Below are positions 16,455 through 23,468 of a stretch of 39,596 nt of DNA, piece by piece. The position numbers and the translations under genes were made by a program. The notes below the pieces were generated by a model. That model made no database searches. It was given only the letters and a program-made list of their open reading frames with translations, and was not told where the DNA came from. Source of the DNA: Pseudomonadota bacterium (GTDB lineage Bacteria > Pseudomonadota > Gammaproteobacteria > Burkholderiales > Burkholderiaceae_C); NCBI GenBank assembly GCA_029561195.1, contig JAKQJK010000158.1, positions 1 through 39,596 on the forward strand, read 5' to 3'. Numbering within the stretch: the first letter of the stretch is position 1; each line of letters opens with the position of its first letter.

Positions 16455-17045
16455 TTAGTCTTTGCGGTCAAAGCCTTGCTCAGCCAGCCAGTCGTTGCCG
16501 GCTTCTTCACGGGCGCGGGCATCAGACTCTTCGTCGTCGTGATCTTCGGTACGGTTGTCGTCGTGGCGTTCGTTGCGCACACCGTCGCGGTCTTGCCTGC
16601 CGTCTTCATCGCCCTCTTCGTTATGGTCTTCTGCCAGGGCGCGTTCTGCCGCAGTCAGCGGCTTGTGGTGCATGTATTCAAGAGCGGCGGCGATGGTCAT
16701 GAACCACTCGCCCATGGGCTCGTTCAGAATGGTCTGCACGATTTCACGTGCCCACGGCACCACTTCAATCGTGTCGCTGACACTGCCCCACTCGGGCAAC
16801 TCATCTGCGTCCTGTGCCACCAAGTGATCCATCTCGGCGGGGCTGGTAAAACGAAAAGCCTGGTGGAAGACAACAGCCACCATCTCGGGGCTGAGTTCCA
16901 TCATCTTGACCAGAAAGCCCAGTTCACGACGCTTTTCAGCGAGGCGTTTGCGCAGCACATCGTGGCCTTCAGAGTCCGTGCGGAGATCGTCGAGTTCGGA
17001 CTGATAGGCAGAGCGCAGATTGTAAAAAAAGGAGGATGTGCTCAA
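16455..17045 (-). CDS. Uncharacterised protein with long acidic disordered tail (J-domain cluster)
   Basis: About 196 residues from the TTG at 17045 (STSSFFYNLRSAYQSELDDL). The start is uncertain: an in-frame TTG at 17120 would overlap the end of the J-domain gene by 17 bases and add 25 proline/arginine-rich residues, and no good ribosome binding site is visible for either. The N-terminal 120 residues look globular and helical (RKRLAEKRRELGFLVKMMEL; EVVPWAREIVQTILNEPM). The C-terminal 60 are very rich in Asp, Glu, Arg and His (HDDNRTEDHDDEESDARA). No known family recognised. Direct adjacency to the J-domain gene suggests it is a partner or client. Confidence 0.65.
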   Translation of the reverse strand: MSTSSFFYNLRSAYQSELDDLRTDSEGHDVLRKRLAEKRRELGFLVKMMELSPEMVAVVFHQAFRFTSPAEMDHLVAQDADELPEWGSVSDTIEVVPWAREIVQTILNEPMGEWFMTIAAALEYMHHKPLTAAERALAEDHNEEGDEDGRQDRDGVRNERHDDNRTEDHDDEESDARAREEAGNDWLAEQGFDRKD

Positions 17046-17103
17046 GGGAAAAGACGCTCGGGTGGTGGAGGGAGGCAGGCGGTGGCTGACAGCAGTAGCA
17101 GGT

Positions 17104-17391
17104 CTAGCGCGCGTTCTCAATCAGCGGTTCAAAGTAGGCCTGCCAGATGTCACGCGCGGTCTGCGCGGGGTTGTCCAGCAGGTTGCGGCGACGGTTGTCA
17201 TCGTAGGACTGTCGTCTGGCGTCGTCTGACAACACCTCGTAGGCCTCTTGCACCGTGCGAAAGCGCGCGGGTGCATCGGCGTCCGTGTTGCGGTCCGGGT
17301 GGTATTGCGATGCCTTCTGGCGAAACGCCTTCTTGATATCGGCCAGCGTGGCAGAGCTGGCAAGTCCCAGTGCGGTGTAATGGTCATTCAT
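17104..17391 (-). CDS. Short J-domain (DnaJ-like) protein
   Basis: A 95-residue protein that is little more than a J domain: helix I (DHYTALGLASSATLADIKKA), helix II (FRQKASQYH), the HPD loop (HPDRNTDADAP), helix III (ARFRTVQEAYEVLSDDARRQ) and a short C-terminal helix (PAQTARDIWQAYFEPLIENA). The intact HPD tripeptide means it should stimulate a DnaK-type ATPase. It lacks the Gly/Phe, zinc-finger and substrate-binding domains of true DnaJ, so specificity must come from its tail or from partners. It leads a four-gene minus-strand cluster whose other products are uncharacterised. GGGGA precedes the ATG by 5 bases, with a -10-like TAAAAT just upstream. Confidence 0.9.
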   Translation of the reverse strand: MNDHYTALGLASSATLADIKKAFRQKASQYHPDRNTDADAPARFRTVQEAYEVLSDDARRQSYDDNRRRNLLDNPAQTARDIWQAYFEPLIENAR

Positions 17392-17451
17392 GGGCGTCCC
17401 CTATTTTAGTTGCTGCCTCGGCTGCATTACTTGATTTCGCGATTATTACGC

Positions 17452-17511
17452 ATCAAATTAGCCCTTATCGTTGTCAGATATGCGTGAGTAGCTATCTATT
17501 TGATAGCAAAT
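17452..17511 (-). repeat. Dispersed intergenic repeat copy (reverse orientation)
   Basis: The plus strand shows CAGATATGCGTGAGTAGCTA followed by TCTATTTGATAGCA. This is the reverse complement of the family core seen at 35028 (TAGCTACTCACGCATATTGG). It occupies the space between the divergent J-domain and MFS genes, where promoters for both would be expected. Confidence 0.7.
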
Positions 17512-17543
17512 CTAAGTGGATGAATTCCGCTACGATTCATCAG

Positions 17544-18716
17544 ATGCCTTTTCCGCAATCAACCCAATGGCCCCGCGTCATCGTTCTCTGGCTTTGTGGC
17601 GTGCTGGCCGCCATGCAGTTTTCCAAGATTTCCTTTGCGTTTCTGGCGCTGCAGGCGCAGTACGCCATCACGCCGGCCCAAACCGGCTTGCTGTTGTCCA
17701 CGGTAGGTATGGTGGGCCTGGTGTTTGGCGTAACGGTGGGTCTGTTTGCCCAAGCGATTGGTTACCGACGCCTGCTGCTGGTCGGGCTGGGGCTGGGCGC
17801 GCTGTTGGCCTGGCTGCAATCACTGACACCGGGCTATCTGCTTTTCTGGGTGACGCGCGCGCTGGAAGGCGCGTCACACCTGGCCGTGGTGGTGGCCGCG
17901 CCCACGCTGATTGTGGCGAACTGCGTGCCCCGACACAGGTCCATCGCCATGGGGCTGTGGAGCACTTTTGTGGGGGTTGCGTTCGCGCTGACGGCAGCTA
18001 CCGGTGGGTGGGTGGTGAACCATTTTCAGGTCAGCGGTCTGTTGCGTTGGCATGCGGTGGGCATGGCAGGGATGTTTTTGGTGGCGCTGCTGCTGGTCCC
18101 CACAGACGTGCACACACCGGCTGAAAAACGCTGGCCCCAACTGGCTTCGCTGCCCCGGCACCACCTCACGGTTTACGCGCAGTGGACCACCGCATTGCCC
18201 GGTGCCTGCTTTTTCTTTTACACGCTGATGGCGATTTCGTTGATGACGTTTTTACCACAATACGGCGGACCGGATGGCCCCTGGCTGGCTATCGTGTTGC
18301 CGTTGGTCAGCATCTTCGGGTCATTTTCGGCAGGGTGGATGGCACAGCACGTAGTAAAACCGGTGTTGCTGGTGCGGCTGTCATTCATGGGGGTGGGGCT
18401 GGCCGGGCTGGTGCTTTGGGGCTGCTTCGGGCTGGGTATCGGCATCGCACCAGCGGCCATTATGCTGATGTATCTGGCGGGGCAGACAGGCGGGGCCGCG
18501 TATGCGCTGATTCCGAGCCTGAATGCGGCGTCTGCCATGCAGGCGCGGGCCAATGGCGCGCTGGCACAGTTGGGAAATCTGGGCTCCACACTGGGGCCGC
18601 CGGTGTTTGCATGGCTGATTGCGGCTTGGGGTACGGCGGGGCTGGCGGTGCCAGTTGTGGTTTTGGCCATGCTGGGTGCCACCACCGCGGTGACAGGCAT
18701 CAGGCGGTTGCACTGA
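17544..18716 (+). CDS. MFS transporter (CynX/NimT-like)
   Basis: A 390-residue major facilitator protein with about 12 hydrophobic segments. Early ones include VIVLWLCGVLAAMQFSKISF and LLLSTVGMVGLVFGVTVGLF, and the last is LAVPVVVLAMLGATTAV. The loop between spans 2 and 3 (AQAIGYRR) and the central cytoplasmic loop (TDVHTPAEKRWPQ) fit the fold. The composition resembles the CynX/NimT or YbfB-like groups that export or import small anions; substrate unknown. The ATG at 17544 is used; an in-frame ATG at 17520 would add eight residues, and neither has a strong ribosome binding site. The next gene, also an exporter, begins 14 bases after the stop. Confidence 0.83.
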   Translation: MPFPQSTQWPRVIVLWLCGVLAAMQFSKISFAFLALQAQYAITPAQTGLLLSTVGMVGLVFGVTVGLFAQAIGYRRLLLVGLGLGALLAWLQSLTPGYLLFWVTRALEGASHLAVVVAAPTLIVANCVPRHRSIAMGLWSTFVGVAFALTAATGGWVVNHFQVSGLLRWHAVGMAGMFLVALLLVPTDVHTPAEKRWPQLASLPRHHLTVYAQWTTALPGACFFFYTLMAISLMTFLPQYGGPDGPWLAIVLPLVSIFGSFSAGWMAQHVVKPVLLVRLSFMGVGLAGLVLWGCFGLGIGIAPAAIMLMYLAGQTGGAAYALIPSLNAASAMQARANGALAQLGNLGSTLGPPVFAWLIAAWGTAGLAVPVVVLAMLGATTAVTGIRRLH

Positions 18717-18730
18717 CAAAATATCCGCCT

Positions 18731-19615
18731 ATGCCTGCCGCTCTTTCCCTACGTCACTTCCTTCTGGCCCTGGCCGTCATTGCCGTCTGGGGAACCAATT
18801 TTGTTGTCATCAAGGTGGCGTTGGGGCATCTGCCGCCACTGCTTTTTGCGGCGCTGCGTTTCACGCTCGCGCTGGTTCCAGCCATCTTCTTTTTACCGCG
18901 GCCCGCTGTCCATTTAGGCAATCTTGCGCTGTATGGTGTGTTGATCGGCGTCGGCCAGTTTGGTCTTCTTTACGTGGCCATGAACGGTCACATTTCTCCG
19001 GGGATCGCCTCGCTGGTGGTGCAGGTGCAGGTGTTCTTCACGATTGGGTTATCCATGCGGCTCACCGGTGAGCGGGTACGGGCCTTCCAGTGGTTTGCCC
19101 TGCTGCTGGCTACTGCGGGTATTGCCACCATCGGGCTGCACACCGATGGCTCGACCACCTTGCCGGGCTTGGCGCTGGTGCTGCTGGCGGCGCTGTCATG
19201 GGCTGGTGGCAACATCGCAGCCAAGCAGGGCCAGGCAACCAACATGCTGGCTTATGTGGTGTGGTCCAGCGCGTTTGCCGTGCCCCCGCTATTCGCCTTG
19301 TCGCTTGCGCTGGAGGGATGGGACAGCATGTCGGCCGGGATTCGCAACGCAGACATCGTGACCTGGGGTGCCGTGGCCTGGCAGGCATGGGGCAACACGC
19401 TCTTTGGCTACGCCGCGTGGGGTTGGCTGCTTGCGCGCCATCCGGCAGCCACCATCACGCCCATGGCGCTGCTGGTTCCTGTATTTGGCATGAGTGCCTC
19501 TGCGCTGTGGCTGGCCGAGCCGCTGCCGGGCTGGAAGCTGATGGCTGCGGCGCTGGTGATGGGTGGGCTGGCGGTGAACTTGTTGTGGCCGCGGATCAGG
19601 TCATCAATGTCCTGA
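18731..19615 (+). CDS. eamA: EamA-family exporter (O-acetylserine/cysteine exporter-like)
   Basis: A 294-residue, 10-span transporter of the drug/metabolite superfamily with two EamA repeats. The first half, with VWGTNFVVIKVALGHLPPLL, and the second, with ALSWAGGNIAAKQ and LLVPVFGMSASALWL, closely resemble E. coli EamA (YdeD), which exports O-acetylserine and cysteine. The symbol is given on that resemblance and could be only family-level. The ATG at 18731 is where the transporter begins; the open frame extends far upstream to 18182 only because the MFS gene is open in that register. The 14-base spacing to the MFS gene suggests one transcript. Confidence 0.85.
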   Translation: MPAALSLRHFLLALAVIAVWGTNFVVIKVALGHLPPLLFAALRFTLALVPAIFFLPRPAVHLGNLALYGVLIGVGQFGLLYVAMNGHISPGIASLVVQVQVFFTIGLSMRLTGERVRAFQWFALLLATAGIATIGLHTDGSTTLPGLALVLLAALSWAGGNIAAKQGQATNMLAYVVWSSAFAVPPLFALSLALEGWDSMSAGIRNADIVTWGAVAWQAWGNTLFGYAAWGWLLARHPAATITPMALLVPVFGMSASALWLAEPLPGWKLMAAALVMGGLAVNLLWPRIRSSMS

Positions 19616-19617
19616 AA

Positions 19618-19680
19618 CGGCTCTTTTTGAGCATGAAATAGGGCTCTAGCCATTGTCGGACATGCGTGAGTAACTATTTT
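19618..19680 (-). repeat. Dispersed intergenic repeat copy (reverse orientation)
   Basis: The plus strand shows TTTTTGAGCATGAAATAGGG, CTCTAGCCATTGTCGG, then ACATGCGTGAGTAACTAT. These are the reverse complement of the family core and of its downstream TTTTGAGCTTGAAATAGG part. It fills the gap after the EamA gene. Confidence 0.7.
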
Positions 19681-19780
19681 TTGCAGCGACGGGAGAAGGG
19701 CAAAGCTGAACGCTGCATTTCCACGGCTGGCGGAATACATTAAATTAACCACCTGATATCCAGCCAACAGGAGACCATCA

Positions 19781-20188
19781 ATGTCCCGAACGATTACCGT
19801 CAGCCTGCCAGTAGCCGATCTGAAAGCGTCGGTGGCTTTTTACACTGCCTTGGGCTTCGTAAACAATCCGCAGTTCACTGACGATACCGCGGCGTTCATG
19901 GTGTGGAGCGAATCAATCAACATCATGCTTCTGACCCATGCAAGTTGGCGGAGATTCACCGACCGCCCAATTCCGCCGAAAACATCGAGCGAGGTCGGGC
20001 TCACCGTCTCGTGCAATTCACGCGAAGAAGTCGATGCAATGAACAAATCGGCCTCCGAAAACGGCGGAACTGCCGACATCAATCCCGTTGAAGATTATGA
20101 CTTCATGTATGGTCGCGACTTCGTTGATCCTGACGGTCACGTCTGGGGCGCAAAGTGGGTGGACATGTCGGCAATCCCATCCAGTTAA
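19781..20188 (+). CDS. VOC/glyoxalase-family protein
   Basis: A 135-residue vicinal-oxygen-chelate protein: beta-alpha-beta-beta-beta modules starting ITVSLPVADLKASVAFYTAL and ending FVDPDGHVWGAKWVDM. The second module ends in the usual DPDGHVW. It resembles the PhnB/lactoylglutathione-lyase-like group of small VOC proteins, but metal-binding positions are not all clear, so a non-catalytic binding role is possible. CAGGAG lies 7 bases ahead of the ATG. The stop TAA shares the sequence TTAA with the stop of the convergent gene at 20185. Substrate unknown. Confidence 0.82.
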   Translation: MSRTITVSLPVADLKASVAFYTALGFVNNPQFTDDTAAFMVWSESINIMLLTHASWRRFTDRPIPPKTSSEVGLTVSCNSREEVDAMNKSASENGGTADINPVEDYDFMYGRDFVDPDGHVWGAKWVDMSAIPSS

Positions 20189-20526
20189 TTGCCGCCCGTG
20201 AGCGCGGGCCAATTCAGCAGCTCCGCCAGCCGCCGCGTCACCCACTGCGCCTCGGCTTCGCTCACCACGGCGCCCTCCTCGTCGCTGGCCAGGCCGCGTT
20301 GGCAGCGCTCCAGCACCTGCTGCTCGGTGATGCCCAAGCTGAACAGCATATTTTTCGCCGTTTCGGTGAGCAGGCTGGCCAGGTCTTCACACAACTCGTA
20401 GCGGGCGGCAACCACCGCCCGCGGGGCGCTGGGCTTCTGGCGGCCGGCGTCGAGGTACAGCGCCATGAATGACGGGGGAATATCGATCTGATAGCTATCA
20501 TCGCGGTTGTGGTTGTCATCGTTCAT
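20185..20526 (-). CDS. Small conserved acidic protein, function unknown
   Basis: A 113-residue protein starting MNDDNHNRDDSYQIDIPPSF. The rest reads as a helical domain (ARYELCEDLASLLTETAKNM, GITEQQVLERCQRGL, AQWVTRRLAELLNWP). I recall similar Burkholderiales proteins carrying the loose label 'ATPase with chaperone activity', but I see no ATPase motif here and give no function. The ATG at 20526 is chosen because the preceding 36 codons of the open frame look like non-coding sequence. It ends by sharing TTAA with the convergent VOC gene. Confidence 0.7.
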   Translation of the reverse strand: MNDDNHNRDDSYQIDIPPSFMALYLDAGRQKPSAPRAVVAARYELCEDLASLLTETAKNMLFSLGITEQQVLERCQRGLASDEEGAVVSEAEAQWVTRRLAELLNWPALTGGN

Positions 20527-20785
20527 GGTGGGGCTCTCATACCTGCGTACTTTGACAGAACTGTGCGGCCACGTCGGGTGGCCAGGCTGAGGGGCGAGAC
20601 CGGTCCCTGAAACAGGTTGTGTAGTGGCATGCATACGACACCGACTTTGTCGATTTCAATATACCTGTACAGTTGAACAGCCAACACAGGTAAGCGTCTG
20701 AAACGTATGAGAAATTTCAATTGTTCGTTGCCACGTTATCCCGCAACAAGCCATGTCATCCCGCAGTTTTGCGCGATATATCAAA

Positions 20786-20792
20786 GTTAGTG
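20786..20792 (+). other. Possible left boundary of gene cassette 1
   Basis: CAAAGTTAGTG occurs 11 bases before the ATG at 20803. Cassettes inserted in integrons begin at a G/TTRRRY junction, and the class 1 attI end carries CAAAGTTAG. This match is short (9 bases) and the last positions deviate, so it is a hint only. The 276 bases to its left (20527-20802) hold no gene I can support. Confidence 0.3.
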
Positions 20793-20802
20793 ACTACGCG
20801 TC

Positions 20803-21198
20803 ATGAAGACACAAGTTGAGTTTCGCTCATCGAAATTTCCACCTTACGACGGCGAGGAGGAAGAGATAAATCCGGGGCTTTGGGGGAAAAGGCTCGCTGA
20901 ATATCTGGTTCATAAACTGGCCGAGAAAGGCATTGAGACTGAGGAGATGGCGGCGGAAGATTGGGGTTGGTATGTCCCAATATCCAACCAGGGTTTTCGG
21001 CTTGCGCTTTGCTGCGGGCACCAGAACGGGGACGATGACCAGTTCTTGTGCTTTACTGATCCAAGCACTCCCCTCGTAAAGAAGTTCTTTAAAAGAATTG
21101 ATGCGACGCATCAACTCACACAGCTCACGGACGCGCTTCGCCAAATCCTCGCGACTGATTCGGAGATTCGAGACGTAATTTGGACAGAGCCACGATGA
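20803..21198 (+). CDS. Cassette-type hypothetical protein (131 aa)
   Basis: A 131-residue soluble protein starting MKTQVEFRSSKFPPYDGEEE, with WGKRLAEYLVHKLAEKGI, EDWGWYVPISNQGFRLALCC and DDQFLCFTDPSTPLVKKFF. I remember proteins of this pattern from integron cassettes and scattered Proteobacteria. The function is unknown to me. Base composition is closer to 50% GC than the surrounding genes. The stop is followed after 4 bases by an 87-bp attC-like element, and the start is preceded by a possible cassette boundary, so gene plus attC have the layout of a mobile cassette. Confidence 0.72.
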   Translation: MKTQVEFRSSKFPPYDGEEEEINPGLWGKRLAEYLVHKLAEKGIETEEMAAEDWGWYVPISNQGFRLALCCGHQNGDDDQFLCFTDPSTPLVKKFFKRIDATHQLTQLTDALRQILATDSEIRDVIWTEPR

Positions 21199-21202
21199 CG
21201 TC

Positions 21203-21289
21203 ACTTAACATTTCGCTCGGCGCGGACACGCAGAAGCAGGATGCCGCCTCGCGGCGCTTGCTGCGTGCCGGGCAGCTTCGACGTTAGGC
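21203..21289 (+). other. attC-like (59-base-element-like) recombination site
   Basis: An 87-bp imperfect palindrome with attC layout. R'' box ACTTAAC (21203-21209, fits RYYYAAC), a 5-base spacer, then a left arm starting GCTCGGC (21215). The right arm ends in GCCGGGCAGC (21267-21276), followed by a 6-base spacer and R' box GTTAGGC (21283-21289, fits GTTRRRY). The arms also share ACGCAG-AAGC on the left with the complement on the right, and the centre folds as GCCGC-CTC-GCGGC (21243-21255). Spacers of 5 and 6 are those of true attC sites. It lies directly between two small genes in the same orientation. Confidence 0.68.
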
Positions 21290-21322
21290 CGCACTCAACG
21301 CAGCTCATCTCAAGGAACGAAC

Positions 21323-21718
21323 ATGATCAGCATCCCGATCACCGCCCTGTTCATCGGAATTTTCGCAGTGCTACAGATTCCTCTCACCGTGATGGTGGGT
21401 TACAGGCGTGCACGCACAGGCGTTCAGTTCTTCGATGGGGGCGACCAAACGCTTCTGCGTCGCATGCGGGCACACGGCAACTACACTGAAACTGTTCCGA
21501 TTGTTCTCCTTGCAATGGCTGCGTCAGAGCTAACTGGTGCCCCTGCGTGGTTGCTCTGGGCCGGCGGTGTGTCACTTCTTGTCGGTCGCCTAATGCATGC
21601 TGCCATCTTGGTTCTCAAAGGTTGGGGGCTTCCCCGGGCCATCGGAATGATCCTTACCTTTATACCGATGCTTGGCTTCGGCGTCTGGTGTCTTTCGCGT
21701 ACTTCGGGTGCGGCCTAA
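21323..21718 (+). CDS. MAPEG-family membrane protein
   Basis: A 131-residue, four-span protein of the MAPEG group (membrane-associated eicosanoid/glutathione metabolism). Seen: span 1 ITALFIGIFAVLQIPLTVMV, then the loop RRARTGVQFFDGGDQTLL, RMRAHGNYTETVPIVLL (the conserved RxxxNxxE-type segment), and two further spans. Bacterial members may have glutathione-dependent activity, but the substrate here is unknown. AAGGA lies 7 bases before the ATG, and the ATG lies 34 bases after the GTTAGGC of the attC-like site, as expected for the next cassette. Its stop codon falls inside GCCTAAC, an R''-type box. Confidence 0.82.
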   Translation: MISIPITALFIGIFAVLQIPLTVMVGYRRARTGVQFFDGGDQTLLRRMRAHGNYTETVPIVLLAMAASELTGAPAWLLWAGGVSLLVGRLMHAAILVLKGWGLPRAIGMILTFIPMLGFGVWCLSRTSGAA

Positions 21719-21762
21719 CCCTTCCTTCAAGAAGATTGGCCTCCAGCCCCTGCCAGTTATAC
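21713..21762 (+). other. Degenerate or truncated attC-like remnant
   Basis: GCCTAAC (21713-21719) is a perfect R'' box overlapping the MAPEG stop. Downstream, TGGC (21737-21740) can pair with GCCA (21752-21755), directly before GTTATAC (21756-21762), which fits GTTRRRY except at one position. The arms are much poorer than in the site at 21203, so this may be a decayed end of the cassette run. Confidence 0.3.
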
Positions 21763-21905
21763 GTCAGCAGCTCCCATATTCATAGCACTCCATTTCCACC
21801 AACATGCAACGGACAGGCCCTATGTTGCCCGCCTGCAGACTGGCCGCGGGGCGCTGTATTCTTCTGTTGCGAGGGGGAAACTACACACACAGCAGGAGAA
21901 GCGCC

Positions 21906-22700
21906 ATGGGTAGCAGGATCATCACGAGCTGGCTTTTTTTGTTCTGGATGGGTCTGGTGCTGCAGGCGCGGGCGCAGCCCGTGCAGCAGGTGGTGGATGT
22001 GGCGTCGCGCCCCGGCATCACCCAGCGGATGCTGGTGCTGACGCCACCCAGCCCCAAGGGCGCCGTCATCCTGCTGGCGGGCGGCCATGGTGGTCTTCAG
22101 GTGCAGACCGATGGCTCGATGTTGTGGGGCAAGGGAAACTTCCTGGTACGCACGCGCAATCTGTTTGCCCGGCAGGGTTTGACCGTGGCGGTGTTGGACG
22201 CACCGTCTGACCGGCGAGGCCCGCCGTTTCTCTCCAACTTTCGCCAAACACCCGAACATGTGGCCGACATCAAGGCGGCCATCGGCTGGCTGCGCGCGCA
22301 GGCCAACGTGCCGGTGTGGCTGGTGGGCACCAGCCGTGGCACCCAGTCTGCGGCCCATGTGGCCATTGAGCTGGTCGGGCCAAGCGGGCCGGACGGTTTG
22401 ATGCTGACGTCAACCATCCTCAGTGAAAACCTGGGGCGCCCGGTGCCTGGGATGGCACTGGACAAGCTGCACATACCCGTGCTGGTGGTGCACCACGAGC
22501 AGGATGGCTGTTCGCTTTGCCGCTTCAACGATGTACCGCTGCTGATGGACAAGCTGGTAAACACGCCGCGCAAGCAGCTGCTTTCCTTCAAGGGCGGCGT
22601 CAATGAAGGCGACCCCTGTGAGGCTGCGTCGTACCACGGCTTCAACGGGCTGGAGCGCGATGTGGTGAGCCAGACCGCGGCGTGGGTGCTGGCGAAGTAA
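21906..22700 (+). CDS. Secreted alpha/beta hydrolase
   Basis: A 264-residue protein with an N-terminal signal peptide (IITSWLFLFWMGLVLQARAQ) and an alpha/beta hydrolase body. Nucleophile elbow GTSRGTQ with S143, a probable acid D200 (HHEQDGC) and H244 (SYHGFNGLE). LLAGGHGG at 55-62 forms the oxyanion loop. Two cysteines (CSLC) next to the acid and one in GDPCEA could form a disulfide, in line with a periplasmic location. The ATG at 21906 has AGGAGAAG just upstream; the longer frame from 21804 is not signal-peptide-like. It lies after the cassette region and convergent to cobalamin adenosyltransferase. Substrate unknown. Confidence 0.8.
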   Translation: MGSRIITSWLFLFWMGLVLQARAQPVQQVVDVASRPGITQRMLVLTPPSPKGAVILLAGGHGGLQVQTDGSMLWGKGNFLVRTRNLFARQGLTVAVLDAPSDRRGPPFLSNFRQTPEHVADIKAAIGWLRAQANVPVWLVGTSRGTQSAAHVAIELVGPSGPDGLMLTSTILSENLGRPVPGMALDKLHIPVLVVHHEQDGCSLCRFNDVPLLMDKLVNTPRKQLLSFKGGVNEGDPCEAASYHGFNGLERDVVSQTAAWVLAK

Positions 22701-22719
22701 CCCGCGTTTTACAGGCGCT

Positions 22720-23298
22720 TCACTCTGCGGCGGCGTGCGCCATGCGCTCGCTCTTCCAGTAAACATCATCACCCACGGTGCCATCAGTGCGGTGGCGGTT
22801 GAGCACGCGGGCCAGCACAAACAGCAGATCGCTCAGGCGGTTGAGATACTGGCGCGGCGTGTCTTTAAGAGCTTCCTGACCTTCCAGCGCAACCACGGCA
22901 CGCTCGGCTCGGCGGGCCACGGTGCGACACACGTGGGCGAGCGATGCAGCGCGGGTGCCCGCTGGCAGGATGAACTCCTGCAGGCGGGGCAGGTGTTCGT
23001 TGTGCTCGGCCAAGGCTTCGTCCAGAGCCAGCACGGCCTCGGGCTTGAGCAGCTCATAGCCGGGAATGGACAACTCGCCACCCAGGTTGAACAGCTGGTG
23101 CTGGATTTCCACCAGCAGCGTGCGCACCCCAGCAGGCATGTCTTCGCACAGCAACACGCCGATACTGGAGTTCAACTCGTCGATGTCGCCCATGGCGTGC
23201 ACGCGCAGGCTGTTTTTGGAGACACGGGTGTTGTCGCCCAGGCCGGTGGTGCCGTTGTCGCCAGTGCGAGTGGCAATTTGTGTGAGGCGGTTGCCCAT
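22720..23298 (-). CDS. Cob(I)alamin adenosyltransferase, PduO type
   Basis: A 192-residue ATP:cob(I)alamin adenosyltransferase of the PduO/MMAB family. Seen: the ATP-binding N-terminus TRTGDNGTTGLGDNTRV, HAMGDIDELNSSIGV, QHQLFNLGGELSIPG, and the signature helix CRTVARRAERAVVAL followed by YLNRLSDLLFVLARVLNR. It adds the 5'-deoxyadenosyl group to reduced cobalamin, producing coenzyme B12 for enzymes such as methylmalonyl-CoA mutase. Length and motifs are normal. The ATG at 23298 gives the standard start. It is divergent from livM, with 170 bases between the starts. The symbol is left empty because naming (cobO, pduO, btuR) varies. Confidence 0.93.
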   Translation of the reverse strand: MGNRLTQIATRTGDNGTTGLGDNTRVSKNSLRVHAMGDIDELNSSIGVLLCEDMPAGVRTLLVEIQHQLFNLGGELSIPGYELLKPEAVLALDEALAEHNEHLPRLQEFILPAGTRAASLAHVCRTVARRAERAVVALEGQEALKDTPRQYLNRLSDLLFVLARVLNRHRTDGTVGDDVYWKSERMAHAAAE

Positions 23299-23468
23299 GG
23301 TGCTCGATCCGTAAAAGCATCTATTCTCGCTTTTCCTGGATTATTTGCACCACGGGTGTTCCCCACGGTGTCTGCAAGCGCCAAAAAGCAAGGTAGCTTC
23401 CGGGCAAACTGATGATGGATAGAACCCATGGTAGTTACACTCAGCATGAGCATGGCAGCACCAATCTC

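Noticed and set aside
18182..18730. Open frame extending the EamA gene upstream to 18182.
   Set aside because: It overlaps the MFS gene in another frame and gives glycine/arginine-rich sequence unlike any transporter; the EamA start at 18731 begins the first membrane span.
20665..20680. LexA/SOS-box-like CTGT-N8-ACAG upstream of the cassette region.
   Set aside because: The outer tetramers fit, but the central 8 bases are not AT-alternating as in true boxes, and no SOS-type gene follows. With integron context tempting but only 8 fixed bases, chance is likely.
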